Shown piece after piece: positions 14,333 to 22,929 of a DNA stretch of 39,991 bases (the stretch's first letter is position 1; the number at the start of each line of letters is the position of its first letter). The notes under the pieces are model-generated. The model saw only the letters and a list, made by a program, of their open reading frames with translations. It ran no database searches and was not told the DNA's origin. Both the position numbers and the translations under genes were made by a program. This DNA comes from an uncultured bacterium (lineage in GTDB: Bacteria; Verrucomicrobiota; Kiritimatiellia; RFP12; UBA1067): positions 1-39,991 of the forward strand of contig CACZDG010000014.1 in assembly GCA_902779865.1 (NCBI GenBank). The letters run 5' to 3'.

Positions 14333-16072
14333 ATGGACGAACAGAAGGAATCCGACACTAGCCGGCATTTTCTCCGGCAGTGGATCGAGGAAGACCATGC
14401 CGCCGGGCGCACCGGCGGCACGGTCGTAACACGCTTCCCCCCCGAGCCGAACGGCTACATCCACATTGGCCACGCGAAGGCCGTGTGTGTGGACTTCGGC
14501 ATGGCGAAGCTCTTTGGCGGCGAGTGCCATCTTCGCCTCGACGACACGAACCCGACGAAGGAGTCGGACGAATACGCCGAGAACATCAAGAACGACATCC
14601 GCTGGCTCGGTTTCCAGTGGTCCGGCGCGGGTGACGGCAAGGAACCTGGCTTCTACAATGCGTCGAACATGTTCGATACCATGTACCAGATCGCCGAAGA
14701 ACTCATCCGTCGTGGCCAGGCCTACTGCTGCAACCTCACGCAGGACGAGTGGAAGGAATACCGCGGCGTACCGGAGAAGCCCGGACGTCCCTCACCTTCG
14801 CGCGACACGGATCCAGAGCGCAATCTGCGCATCTTCCGCGAGATGCGCGACGGGAAGTACGCAGACGGTGAGTGGTGTCTGCGCGCGAAGATCGACATGG
14901 CCTCGCCGAACATCCACTTCCGCGATCCCGTGATCTACCGCATCCGCCACGTGTCGCACTACCATCTCGGCGACAAGTGGTGCATCTACCCGATGTACGA
15001 TTTCGCGCATCCGATCGAAGACGCGCTGGAAGGCGTGACGCACTCCATGTGCACGCTCGAGTTCGAGGTGCACCGTCCGCTCTACGACTGGGTGGTGGAC
15101 CGCATGGACGAGCAAGGCCTCCTCGTGGTGCGCAACGGCGTGAAGATTCGTCCGCAGCAGCGCGAGTTCGCACGCCTCAACATCACGTGGACCGTGATGT
15201 CGAAGCGCCTCCTCCTGCAGCTCGTCACGGAGGGACACGTCGCGGGCTGGGATGATCCACGCATGCCGACCGTGTGCGGAATGCGTCGCCGCGGTTTCAC
15301 GCCGGGCGCGATTCGCGAGTTCTGCGACCGCGTGGGCGTGACGAAGGTGGAGAGCGAATCCGATCCCGCGCTGCTCGAATGGTGCGTACGCGAGGAGTTG
15401 AACCGCACGGCGCTGCGTCGCATGGCCGTGCTCGATCCCGTCAAGCTCGTGATCGAGAATTGGGGAACGGGGAACGGGGAACAGGGAACGAGGATGGTGG
15501 AGCTCCCGAATAACCCGCTCGATGAATCCGCCGGCATGCGTACAGTACCGTTCTCGAAGGAGGTGTGGATCGACCGCGCCGACTTCATGGAAGTGCCGGA
15601 GAAGAAGTTCTTCCGTCTCGCGCCGGACCGCGAGGTGCGTCTGCGCGGCGCGTGCATCGTGAAGTGCACGGGCATCGAAAAGGAAGCCGACGGCAAGATC
15701 ACGACGATCCGCTGCACGTGGGACGAAGGTTCGTGGGGCGGCAATCCGTCCGACGGCCGCAAGGTGAAGGGCACGATCCACTGGGTGGACTGCGCGACCG
15801 GCGTGAAGGCCGAGGTGCGTCTCTACGACCGGCTCTTCACCGTGCCGGATCCCATGCGCGATGGTTCCGACGGTTTCTTGAAGTACCTGAACCCCGATTC
15901 GCTCAAGAAGGTTACCGCCTACGTGGAGCCCGCGCTTGCGGAGTCCGCGCCGGGCGAGCAGTTCCAGTTCGAGCGGACGGGCTACTTCGTGGCCGACGCG
16001 AAGGATTCGCGTCCTGGCGCACCTGTATTCAACCGCACGGTGACGTTGAAAGATGGCTATAAGCCTGCCTGA
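14333..16072 (+). CDS. glnS: Glutaminyl-tRNA synthetase
   Basis: The protein has 579 residues. It charges tRNA-Gln with glutamine (class I). HIGH is at residues 44-47 (PNGYIHIGHAKAV), and the KMSKS equivalent reads VMSKR at 288-292. RFPPEPNGY, RLDDTNP and PMYDFAHPIEDA are GlnRS-specific blocks, and the C-terminal anticodon-binding barrels are present. The ATG 14333 start fits the N-terminus of the family; a TTG at 14282 would add 17 residues and overlap the previous gene. A heptamer repeat adds the Gly/Asn/Glu-rich WGTGNGEQGTRM at about residues 377-388, at the loop between the helical region and the barrels (after LVIEN, before VELPNNP). Having GlnRS means this lineage can charge glutamine directly. 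It overlaps the prenyl synthase gene by 20 bases. Confidence 0.96.
   Translation: MDEQKESDTSRHFLRQWIEEDHAAGRTGGTVVTRFPPEPNGYIHIGHAKAVCVDFGMAKLFGGECHLRLDDTNPTKESDEYAENIKNDIRWLGFQWSGAGDGKEPGFYNASNMFDTMYQIAEELIRRGQAYCCNLTQDEWKEYRGVPEKPGRPSPSRDTDPERNLRIFREMRDGKYADGEWCLRAKIDMASPNIHFRDPVIYRIRHVSHYHLGDKWCIYPMYDFAHPIEDALEGVTHSMCTLEFEVHRPLYDWVVDRMDEQGLLVVRNGVKIRPQQREFARLNITWTVMSKRLLLQLVTEGHVAGWDDPRMPTVCGMRRRGFTPGAIREFCDRVGVTKVESESDPALLEWCVREELNRTALRRMAVLDPVKLVIENWGTGNGEQGTRMVELPNNPLDESAGMRTVPFSKEVWIDRADFMEVPEKKFFRLAPDREVRLRGACIVKCTGIEKEADGKITTIRCTWDEGSWGGNPSDGRKVKGTIHWVDCATGVKAEVRLYDRLFTVPDPMRDGSDGFLKYLNPDSLKKVTAYVEPALAESAPGEQFQFERTGYFVADAKDSRPGAPVFNRTVTLKDGYKPA
15462..15489 (+). repeat. GGGGAAC heptamer repeat in glnS
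   Basis: Three perfect GGGGAAC units (15462-15482) and one AGGGAAC (15483-15489) are read in frame within glnS. The family equivalent here is a short acidic linker before the beta-barrel domain, so the repeat occupies a tolerant surface loop. It is the same repeat family as the two tracts in uxuA 7 kb away. Confidence 0.92.
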
Positions 16073-16829
16073 AATCGAGGCGGCGCTTGATGCCGTATTG
16101 CCACGCTCCGGCGAACGCCCCGCCACGCTCTGTGCTGCCATGCGCTGGGCCGTGGAGGGTGGCGGCAAGCGGATACGCCCGCAGATATGCCTTGCGGCGG
16201 CCGAGGCCGTCGGCGGTGCGGCGGCGGACGCGTTGATGCCCGCTTGCGCCATCGAGCTACTGCACTCCTACACGCTCGTCCACGATGACCTTCCAGCGAT
16301 GGACAACGATGCCGAGCGTCGCGGCAAGCCTTCGGTGTGGGCGAAGTTTGGCGAAGCGAACGCGATACTCGTGGGCGATGCCCTGCAGGCGCTCGCTTTC
16401 GAGACGCTTGCGCGTACGCCCGAAAATAGGCCCGGCACACTTGCGAAGATGCTCGCCGCGTTTGGCAAGTATGCGGTGGGGGTAGTGCGCGGACAGGTCG
16501 AGGACATTGCGGACGGCAAGAAGGATGTTCCGTTTATCTACGAACACAAGACGGCTGACCTTTTCATGTCTGCTGCCGTGACTGGCGCGCTTGCAGGTGG
16601 TGGCGATGACGCGGAAGTTGAGAAGCTACGGCTTTTCGCCTACCACCTCGGGCTTGCCTTCCAGTACGAGGACGACCTCCTTGATGGCGACGCTCCTTGC
16701 GGTTTCGACGTGGCGGCGGCGCGCGTGCGTACCGAGACGGATGCGGCAATTGCCGCGCTCAACGGCTTGCCCGGCGATACGGAGTTCCTAGTCTCGCTTG
16801 CCAAGCGGCTTGTTGACCGCACACGCTGA
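16053..16829 (+). CDS. ispA: Short-chain polyprenyl diphosphate synthase (FPP synthase type)
   Basis: The protein has 258 residues, slightly short for the usual 290-300. It joins isopentenyl diphosphate to allylic diphosphates to make geranyl/farnesyl diphosphate. Motifs seen: GGGKRIRP near residues 36-43; first Asp-rich motif HDDLPAMDND near residue 76 with the two-residue insert of bacterial FPP synthases; GQVEDI; KTADLF; second Asp-rich motif QYEDDLLDGD. After the second motif the sequence is shorter than in most members, which accounts for the missing residues. It starts inside the end of glnS (20-base overlap), so translation is coupled. Confidence 0.88.
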   Translation: MAISLPEIEAALDAVLPRSGERPATLCAAMRWAVEGGGKRIRPQICLAAAEAVGGAAADALMPACAIELLHSYTLVHDDLPAMDNDAERRGKPSVWAKFGEANAILVGDALQALAFETLARTPENRPGTLAKMLAAFGKYAVGVVRGQVEDIADGKKDVPFIYEHKTADLFMSAAVTGALAGGGDDAEVEKLRLFAYHLGLAFQYEDDLLDGDAPCGFDVAAARVRTETDAAIAALNGLPGDTEFLVSLAKRLVDRTR

Positions 16830-16876
16830 GATTATGAATCACTTGAATTGCCGGGCTTGCGAAAGCGCGGCTGAAA

Positions 16877-16885
16877 TGGTAAAAT
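16877..16885 (+). promoter_or_regulatory. Extended -10-like promoter before antiporter-GH78 gene
   Basis: TGGTAAAAT (TAAAAT at 16880-16885) is the extended -10 pattern with one change. The predicted start is near 16892, only about 5 bases before ATG 16897, so this message would be nearly leaderless. No ribosome-binding site stands before the ATG, which agrees. Confidence 0.5.
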
Positions 16886-16896
16886 ACCAAACCGAC

Positions 16897-19893
16897 ATGT
16901 ATCCAGATATTTCAATTTGGCTTTCCATCGCGTTCGTCGTCGGCGGGCTCGCCGCGCTGGCGTGGAGTGCGAATATGTTCGTTGACGGCGCGAGCGCTTT
17001 GGCAAAGGCGTTTGGCGTGAGCCGTTTCATCATCGGCATGGTGATAATCGGGTTCGGGACGTCCGCGCCGGAACTGTGCGTATCGGCGCTGTCCGGCGCA
17101 ACTGGGCACTCAGACCTCTCGCTCGGCAACGCATACGGGTCGTGCGTGTTCAACATAGCCGTGATCCTCGGCGTGGCGGCGCTGATAAGGCCGCTCCTGG
17201 TGAAGCCGTCTGTCGTGTTCGTGGCAGTTCCGGCGCTGATTGGAATCGCGCTTCTTTCCTGTCTGCTCGTTGCGGCGGGCGGCGGGTTCTCGCGCATCGA
17301 CGGAATCGTGCTTCTCGCCGTGTTCGGGGTGTTGATGCCGCTTTACTGCTGGTTCGACCAGTCGCAGGTGCGTGGGAAGGAAGCGAAAGACGAGGCCGAT
17401 GCGATGCCCGCGATGCCGCTGTGGAAGGCGTGGCTGCTGCTGTTGGTTGGGCTTGCGCTGCTCGTGGGGTCGTCGCACGTGTTGGTGTGGGGCTGCGTGG
17501 ATTTGGCCCGCGTGATGGGCGTGAGCGAATTGTTGATCGGACTCACCGTCGTCGCCCTTGGCACGTCGTTGCCGGAGCTTGCGAGCGCAATCGCCTCGGC
17601 GCGGAAGGGCGAGCACGAGTTCGTGCTTGGCAACATCGTTGGCTCTAACTTCTTCAACACGCTCGCCGTGGTTGGGCTCGCCGGGGTGATTTCGCCGTTC
17701 AAGAACGTCAGCCCCTACATCCTCGCCCGCGACTTGCCGGTGATGCTGTTCGCGACGCTGCTCATTGCCGTGTTCGGCCTTAACTTCAGGAAACCGCGCG
17801 AGGCGAAGACGATCGGACGCTTGTCCGGTGCTGCGTGGCTGGTTCTTTTCGCGGTGTACCTAGGCTTGATGCTCGTCCAGGAAACGCGGGGCGACGTTTG
17901 CTTCACGCCGCGCCTCGGCACGGAGCGTGCGCCGGACGACGGCATTGTCTGCAAGTTCATGACGCAGGAGAATCCCCGCCGCTGCGTGCTCGACTTCAGT
18001 GGCAGCAAGCTCCACACGGGCACGCTTCGCGGGATGTCTCCGGACAAGTTCCACTCGCTGCGCTGGATCAGTCCCGCCGCCGGCGCGCTTCCACCAGAGC
18101 AAATCACGTACGTTTCCGACGACCTCGGCAACCTCGAACTTCCGCCGAAGCCGGATGTCGGGGCATGGCGGCTTGTGGTTACGGAGCTTGACTCCATTAC
18201 GCTCCAGCCGGGCGCGGATGTGCGCCTTGATTACGGCGGGGCGGGCGTGGGTGGCTATCCTGTCTTCCGCGTGACGGAAAACGATCCTTCAGCCACTTTG
18301 CGCATTTCCTACTCCTGCCATCCAGACGGACTCGGCCCCAAGGGTGATTTCTGGCGTGAGACGTCCGCTCGTTACCTTGGCCGCGACGTTGACCTTCCGA
18401 TCCTTCCAGCGAACATTGACCGCTACGAAAGCTACGCGCTTGCCTCCAACGCCGTTTACCGTGCGCCGCTCCTGCAGGGACTCGTTCGCTACGTGCGGCT
18501 GCGCCTCGATGGCGCGGCGAAACCTGTCACGCTTGCGTCCTTCGCGTTCGCTAACGACCGCGTCCATTCGGCTGGCGAACGCGCCGGCACCTTCGACTGT
18601 TCCGACAGGCAGCTCGCGGCCATCTGGGAGGCGAGCGTGCGCACGGTTGAGCTTTCGTCGATTCCATCGTACGATTCCGTCTGGGGGCCGAAGCCTGTCC
18701 GCACACTGCCGTACATTGCTGACGGCGCAAAGCGTGACCGACTCGTGTGGAGCGGCGACCTCTGGTGGGCGGAGCGCAGTTTCTTCGTTGGCTTCAACCC
18801 GAAGGCCCCATACATGAAAGGCTCCGTCGAGATGCTTGCCGTGAACCACACGCCGGAAGGATACGTGCAGGCGTCGCCATGGCCGGACCAGGCCGTGCCG
18901 AAGTCGCGCGAGTGGGGTCCGTTTGGTTCAGACGAATTCGCCGCGTGGCTCGTGCCCGTTGCGTGGGACACCTACTTCTACACGGGCGACATCGACCTTC
19001 TTCGCAAGGTATATCCTGTCGTCCAGGGGCTGATGGCGTACCTTGCGCGGTACCAGAATCCTGATACAGGCATCTTCGAGCAGCGCAAGGAAACGTGCAA
19101 ACATGCGGCAGGACTCGTGTTCGGCGGCACTTCGCTGCACCACAGGTCGTACATGAACATCCTCCTGTGGAAGACTTACGTCGATGCCGCGCAGATGGCG
19201 CGGACGCTTGGCGCACAGGCGGACGCCGACCGCTGGACAGCCGCCGCTGACAAGCTCGCGGTTTCGATACGCAAGGTGTTATGGGACGGCGGGAAGGGCC
19301 GCTTCCGCCTCTCTGCCGAGGAAGGCAAGATGGGCTTGGAGGCGAACGCGCTTGCGCTTGCGGCGCGGTTTGCCACGCACGATGAGGCGGCGAGGATCAT
19401 GCCGCAGCTCAGGCGCATCGGACACGGCAAGTTTCAGGCAATGGCCGCGCGTGGCAAGTTCGAATACGGCGATGCGGACGCCGCAATCGCCGTCATTGAC
19501 GCGCACAACTGGCGGAAGATACTCGACCCGTCATGGAAGGGCATGCGCCTCACGAGCGAGTGCATGGGGCTTGTCCGCAAGGGCTGGGGCGACGAAGCCC
19601 ATCCCGACACCGCAATTGCTGGGCTTTTCACCAACTACCTGCTCGGAATCGAACCGACGTCTCCGGGCTTCGACACGTTCTCCTTCCGCGTTCCAAAGAC
19701 GTCCCGCATCACATGGGCGTCGGGAACTGTCCCAACCCCGCACGGCGACATCGTCGCAAGCTGGGAGAGGCAGAAGAGCGGACAGGTGATGGTGTACGTA
19801 AAAGTGCCGGACGGCGCATCGTGCCGTCTGGAGGTGCCGGGTTCAGAGCCGGTTACGCTCGGTCCGGGCGATTTTTCCAAGATGTTCAAGTGA
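16897..19893 (+). CDS. Cation/Ca2+ antiporter fused to GH78-like alpha-L-rhamnosidase
   Basis: The protein has 998 residues from ATG 16897. Residues 1 to about 330 are a CaCA-family (YrbG-like) sodium/calcium exchanger with about ten membrane segments and both alpha repeats, GTSAPE at 54-59 and GTSLPE at 222-227, the latter followed by GNIVGSNFFN. After the last membrane segment (AAWLVLFAVYLGLMLV) the frame runs without break into about 665 residues resembling GH78/Bac_rhamnosid proteins: a beta-sandwich part, then an (alpha/alpha)6 barrel with DGAKRDRLVWSGDLWW near residues 609-624 and a C-terminal sandwich after GIEPTSPGFDTFSF. Exchangers of this type are thought to have both ends outside the cytoplasm, which would put the glycosidase in the periplasm. 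No internal ribosome-binding site or frame break hints at two genes. The fusion is unusual. It is followed 9 bases later by the ABC ATPase gene. Confidence 0.8.
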   Translation: MYPDISIWLSIAFVVGGLAALAWSANMFVDGASALAKAFGVSRFIIGMVIIGFGTSAPELCVSALSGATGHSDLSLGNAYGSCVFNIAVILGVAALIRPLLVKPSVVFVAVPALIGIALLSCLLVAAGGGFSRIDGIVLLAVFGVLMPLYCWFDQSQVRGKEAKDEADAMPAMPLWKAWLLLLVGLALLVGSSHVLVWGCVDLARVMGVSELLIGLTVVALGTSLPELASAIASARKGEHEFVLGNIVGSNFFNTLAVVGLAGVISPFKNVSPYILARDLPVMLFATLLIAVFGLNFRKPREAKTIGRLSGAAWLVLFAVYLGLMLVQETRGDVCFTPRLGTERAPDDGIVCKFMTQENPRRCVLDFSGSKLHTGTLRGMSPDKFHSLRWISPAAGALPPEQITYVSDDLGNLELPPKPDVGAWRLVVTELDSITLQPGADVRLDYGGAGVGGYPVFRVTENDPSATLRISYSCHPDGLGPKGDFWRETSARYLGRDVDLPILPANIDRYESYALASNAVYRAPLLQGLVRYVRLRLDGAAKPVTLASFAFANDRVHSAGERAGTFDCSDRQLAAIWEASVRTVELSSIPSYDSVWGPKPVRTLPYIADGAKRDRLVWSGDLWWAERSFFVGFNPKAPYMKGSVEMLAVNHTPEGYVQASPWPDQAVPKSREWGPFGSDEFAAWLVPVAWDTYFYTGDIDLLRKVYPVVQGLMAYLARYQNPDTGIFEQRKETCKHAAGLVFGGTSLHHRSYMNILLWKTYVDAAQMARTLGAQADADRWTAAADKLAVSIRKVLWDGGKGRFRLSAEEGKMGLEANALALAARFATHDEAARIMPQLRRIGHGKFQAMAARGKFEYGDADAAIAVIDAHNWRKILDPSWKGMRLTSECMGLVRKGWGDEAHPDTAIAGLFTNYLLGIEPTSPGFDTFSFRVPKTSRITWASGTVPTPHGDIVASWERQKSGQVMVYVKVPDGASCRLEVPGSEPVTLGPGDFSKMFK

Positions 19894-19902
19894 GGGTTAA
19901 CA

Positions 19903-20802
19903 ATGCTGTTGGAAGTAAAGAATCTCAGGGTTGCGTTCAGGCGAGGCGGACACGAAACGGTGCCGGTGCGGGACGTTAGTTTCTCGGTGCCGGAGCACGG
20001 GCGCGTTGCGCTCGTGGGCGAGTCCGGCTGCGGAAAGTCGCTGACTGCGCTTTCGCTTGCGCAGCTGCCGCCAACCGACAGTGCGTACATCTCCGGCACG
20101 ACCACGTTCACGGGGAAGAGCATATCCTACGTGTTCCAGAATCCGTCCGATTCGCTCAACCCGGTGATGCGCATATCCGCGCAGATACGCGAGGCGCTGC
20201 CGAAGGGAATGCCCAAGGCCGCCGCCGAGGAGAAGGTGGTTGAGCTGCTTGCGCGCACGGGTCTTCCCGATCCGCGCCGCGCCGCGCACGCATACCCGTG
20301 CGAGCTTTCCGGCGGACAGCAGCAACGCGCGATGATTGCAATGGCGCTCGCGGCGTCGCCGGACCTGCTCGTGGCCGACGAACCGACCACCGCCCTCGAC
20401 GTGACTACGCAGAAGCAGGTGCTTGAGCTAATCGACTCCCTTGCCGCCGAAACAGGCATGGCGGTGCTGCTCATCACGCACAACCTCGGCCTCGTCGCGG
20501 GGCGCATGGATTCCGTCAACGTCATGTACGCGGGGCAGATCGTGGAATCGGGGCCGGTTCTCGAAGTGCTCGCCCATCCCCGCCACCCATACACGCGCGG
20601 ACTCCTTGCGGCCGTGCCGGCGCTCGACGCGCCGCGTGACGCGCCGCTTGCGGACATCCCCGGCACCGTTCCGCCGCCAGACCAGTGGCCGAGCGGATGC
20701 GCCTTCTCTCCGCGCTGCGCTTTCGCAGACGACCGTTGCAGGTCTGAAATGCCGGTGAGCACGGAATGCGGCGCAGTCCGTTTTGCCTGCTTCCACCCGT
20801 AA
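19903..20802 (+). CDS. Oligopeptide/dipeptide-type ABC transporter ATP-binding protein
   Basis: The protein has 299 residues in the DppD/OppD class. Walker A GESGCGKS is near residues 39-46, Q-loop YVFQNPSDSLNP, signature LSGGQQQR, Walker B LLVADEPTTALD and H-loop LLITHN. The C-terminal extension typical of peptide importers is present (HPYTRGLLAAVP, then a Cys-containing SGCAFSPRCAFADDRC segment). It would power uptake of peptides or similar solutes from the cytoplasmic face. GAGGG precedes ATG 19903. No permease or binding-protein gene lies in the window, so its partners must be elsewhere. Co-transcription with the antiporter-glycosidase gene is likely from the 9-base gap. Confidence 0.9.
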   Translation: MLLEVKNLRVAFRRGGHETVPVRDVSFSVPEHGRVALVGESGCGKSLTALSLAQLPPTDSAYISGTTTFTGKSISYVFQNPSDSLNPVMRISAQIREALPKGMPKAAAEEKVVELLARTGLPDPRRAAHAYPCELSGGQQQRAMIAMALAASPDLLVADEPTTALDVTTQKQVLELIDSLAAETGMAVLLITHNLGLVAGRMDSVNVMYAGQIVESGPVLEVLAHPRHPYTRGLLAAVPALDAPRDAPLADIPGTVPPPDQWPSGCAFSPRCAFADDRCRSEMPVSTECGAVRFACFHP

Positions 20803-20815
20803 TGCTTTTTTAGGT

Positions 20816-21385
20816 TTATTCTGCGGCGGAGTTTTCTGCGGCGGCAGATTGCTCCTCGGCGGCGGAGACCTCTCCGAGCGTCTTTGTGCCGGAAAGGAGC
20901 GCGACAACCTGTTGCTGCACGTCCGCGAGGTTCTCAAGGCGCAGACGCGGGTCAAGCACAACGAACGACTCACCCGTCCTGCGGTGTTCGTAAACGCGGA
21001 TGATCGTGTGGTCGGGCTGCTCCCTCGCGTCGCGCTCGATGAGTATCTTCGAGCGCTCGAGCATTACGGCGAGTACGTACACCACGTTCTTCATCGCCGG
21101 GTCTTCAAGCGCGATCAGGTGACGCAGCAGCTCGTCGGCCGTCTCCTTCTTCAACGGCTCCTTCTTCGCGTCCGGCGGCGGCGGCGCGAGGTACACGCCC
21201 TCCCACGAGCTGAACGGCTCCCAGTCGCGCGGAGCTGTTTTCCAGCATTCCGGGTGGCAGTCCTGACGCTCGTATCCGTCCGGCAGCTCCTTAAGGACGG
21301 ATATGACCGGTGCCTTGTCGATCAGCGGTTTCTGGCATACGGAGCAGATGTGTCCGCGACTCTTGATGTTCCATTCCTGTGCCAT
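20816..21385 (-). CDS. Cys-rich (zinc-binding?) protein of unknown function
   Basis: The protein has 189 residues. The N-terminal region has CSVCQKPL and then DCHPECW about 29 residues later, a likely zinc site. The middle (KETADELLRHLIALEDPAMKNVVYVLAVMLERSKILIE) looks helical, and a later segment (HTIIRVYEHRRTGESFVVLDP) looks beta-rich. The C-terminus is Ala/Glu/Ser-rich. I do not recognise a characterised family. The ATG at 21385 lies 20 bases after the aminotransferase stop on the same strand, so it is probably the last gene of the lysC operon. It converges on the ABC ATPase gene, 13 bases away. Confidence 0.65.
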   Translation of the reverse strand: MAQEWNIKSRGHICSVCQKPLIDKAPVISVLKELPDGYERQDCHPECWKTAPRDWEPFSSWEGVYLAPPPPDAKKEPLKKETADELLRHLIALEDPAMKNVVYVLAVMLERSKILIERDAREQPDHTIIRVYEHRRTGESFVVLDPRLRLENLADVQQQVVALLSGTKTLGEVSAAEEQSAAAENSAAE

Positions 21386-21405
21386 GACACTATTACCCTA
21401 ATTTT

Positions 21406-22608
21406 TCACCGTTTTTTCCTTGCGCCTTTCGCGAATTCCGCTATCCGCGCGGCCGCTTCCTTGATCTTCTCCAGCGACGTCGCGTAGCTGAAGCGCACGA
21501 ACCCCTCGCCGCACGCGCCGAACGCACTGCCCGGCACGCATGCGACGGACTTCTCCTCCAAGAGCCGCACTGCGAATTCCTGCGAGGTGAGGCCCGTGGA
21601 ACGGATGTCGGTGAAGAGATAGAACGCGCCGGCGGGAAGAAGCGTCTTCAATCCCGCCGCGTTGAGCGCCGGCACGAGGAAGTCGCGGCGGCGGCGGTAT
21701 TCGGCGCGCATCCGTGCCACGTCTTCGTCGCCGTGCTCCATCGCCTCCACGCCTGCTGCCTGCGAGAGTGTTGGAGCGCTCATGATGCCGTACTGGTGGA
21801 TCTTCATCATCGCATCGACGACGTCCCTAGGCCCGCATGCATAACCAAGGCGGTAGCCAGTCATCGCCCATGACTTCGAGAAACCGTTCAGCAACACGAG
21901 GTTGTTCTTCAGTTCCGGGATGGATGCAAAGCTCGTAGGCTTGGCGGACACACCCTTCGGCGGGTAGATCAATTCGGAATACACCTCGTCCGCGAGGAGC
22001 AGCAGGTCGTGCTTCAACACGAACTTCGCGATCGCCTTCATATCCGTGCGTGAGAGAGTCGCGCCCGTGGGGTTGCACGGGAAGTTGAGGAGCAGCGCCT
22101 TCGTGCGCGGCGTGACACTGTGCTCAAGCGCGTCAACCGTCAGGCGGAAGCCGTCCTCCACACGCGTTTCGACCGGCACGGGGACGCCGTGCGCCAGGCG
22201 TATCGTGGCCGCATAGCTCACGAAACACGGTTCATGGTAGAGTATCTCGTCGCCGGGACATGTGATGGCGCGGATGGCGAGGTCAATCGCCTCGGAAACG
22301 CCTACAGTCACGAGTATCTGGTTGCGCCATTCGAACGGAGCATTGAAACGGCGTTTTAGGTATGCAGCGATGGCCTGCCGCAGTTCTGGCGTGCCGAGAT
22401 TGGAGGTGTAGTGCGTCTGGCCGTTTTCAAGCGCCGTCACCGCTGCGCGCGAGACGTGCCAGGGCGTGTCGAAGTCCGGCTCGCCGACGCCGAGCGAAAT
22501 GACATCCTTCCGCTGGGCGACGATGTCGAAAAACGCGCGGATGCCGCTTTTGGGCAGCTCCGCCACATGCGGCGCGATGAACGTTCTACGCATTCCGGAC
22601 CGGTTCAT
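21406..22608 (-). CDS. Class I/II PLP-dependent aminotransferase (aspartate/PatA-like)
   Basis: The protein has 400 residues, full length for the family. It moves amino groups between amino acids and oxo acids with pyridoxal phosphate, in the cytoplasm. ISLGVGEPDFDTP, the N-terminal THYTSNLG, LNFPCNPTGATLS, LLADEVYSELIY and the PLP lysine K245 in NGFSKSWAMTGYRLGY are all there. It most resembles the Bacillus PatA/YugH type of aspartate or acetyl-diaminopimelate aminotransferase; substrate cannot be fixed from sequence. It starts 3 bases after the RAM-domain gene and follows aspartate kinase, which suits a role in the aspartate/lysine pathway. M6 (22593) is an alternative start. Confidence 0.92.
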   Translation of the reverse strand: MNRSGMRRTFIAPHVAELPKSGIRAFFDIVAQRKDVISLGVGEPDFDTPWHVSRAAVTALENGQTHYTSNLGTPELRQAIAAYLKRRFNAPFEWRNQILVTVGVSEAIDLAIRAITCPGDEILYHEPCFVSYAATIRLAHGVPVPVETRVEDGFRLTVDALEHSVTPRTKALLLNFPCNPTGATLSRTDMKAIAKFVLKHDLLLLADEVYSELIYPPKGVSAKPTSFASIPELKNNLVLLNGFSKSWAMTGYRLGYACGPRDVVDAMMKIHQYGIMSAPTLSQAAGVEAMEHGDEDVARMRAEYRRRRDFLVPALNAAGLKTLLPAGAFYLFTDIRSTGLTSQEFAVRLLEEKSVACVPGSAFGACGEGFVRFSYATSLEKIKEAAARIAEFAKGARKKR

Positions 22609-22611
22609 GGA

Positions 22612-22929
22612 TCAGACGATGGGAAGACGGCGGTCCGGGGAGAAGTCCGCGAGAAGCCCCTTCGCCTTGTAGGTCTTGAGCATGAAGTGCGTAGCGGTGG
22701 AAAGCACGCCCTCGATCGTGGAAAGCTGTGCGCTCACGAAGAGGGCCACCTCCTGCAGCGACGCGCCGTTCACGAACACGAGCAGATCGTACGCGCCGCT
22801 CATGAGGAAGCACGCCTCCACCTGCGGGAATTTCGCGATCTTCTGCGCGATCTTCGCGAAGCCCGTATCCTTCGCCGGCGTGATCTTCAGCTCGATGACG
22901 GCCGTTACGTTTTCCTGTTTCTTCTTCAT
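22612..22929 (-). CDS. Lrp/AsnC ligand-binding (RAM) domain protein without DNA-binding domain
   Basis: The protein has 105 residues from ATG 22929. It reads VTAVIELKITPAKDTGFAKI, then VEACFLMSGAYDLLVFVNG and IEGVLSTATHFMLKTYK, the beta-alpha-beta fold of Lrp/AsnC effector-binding domains. The helix-turn-helix half is absent, so on its own it cannot bind DNA; such stand-alone RAM proteins assemble in rings and bind amino acids. The open frame extends upstream without a stop, but the extra residues are antisense shadow of lysC and the heptamer repeat. It lies between lysC and the aminotransferase gene; a pairing of Lrp-type regulator and aminotransferase is also known in Bacillus (yugG-yugH). 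Confidence 0.8.
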   Translation of the reverse strand: MKKKQENVTAVIELKITPAKDTGFAKIAQKIAKFPQVEACFLMSGAYDLLVFVNGASLQEVALFVSAQLSTIEGVLSTATHFMLKTYKAKGLLADFSPDRRLPIV

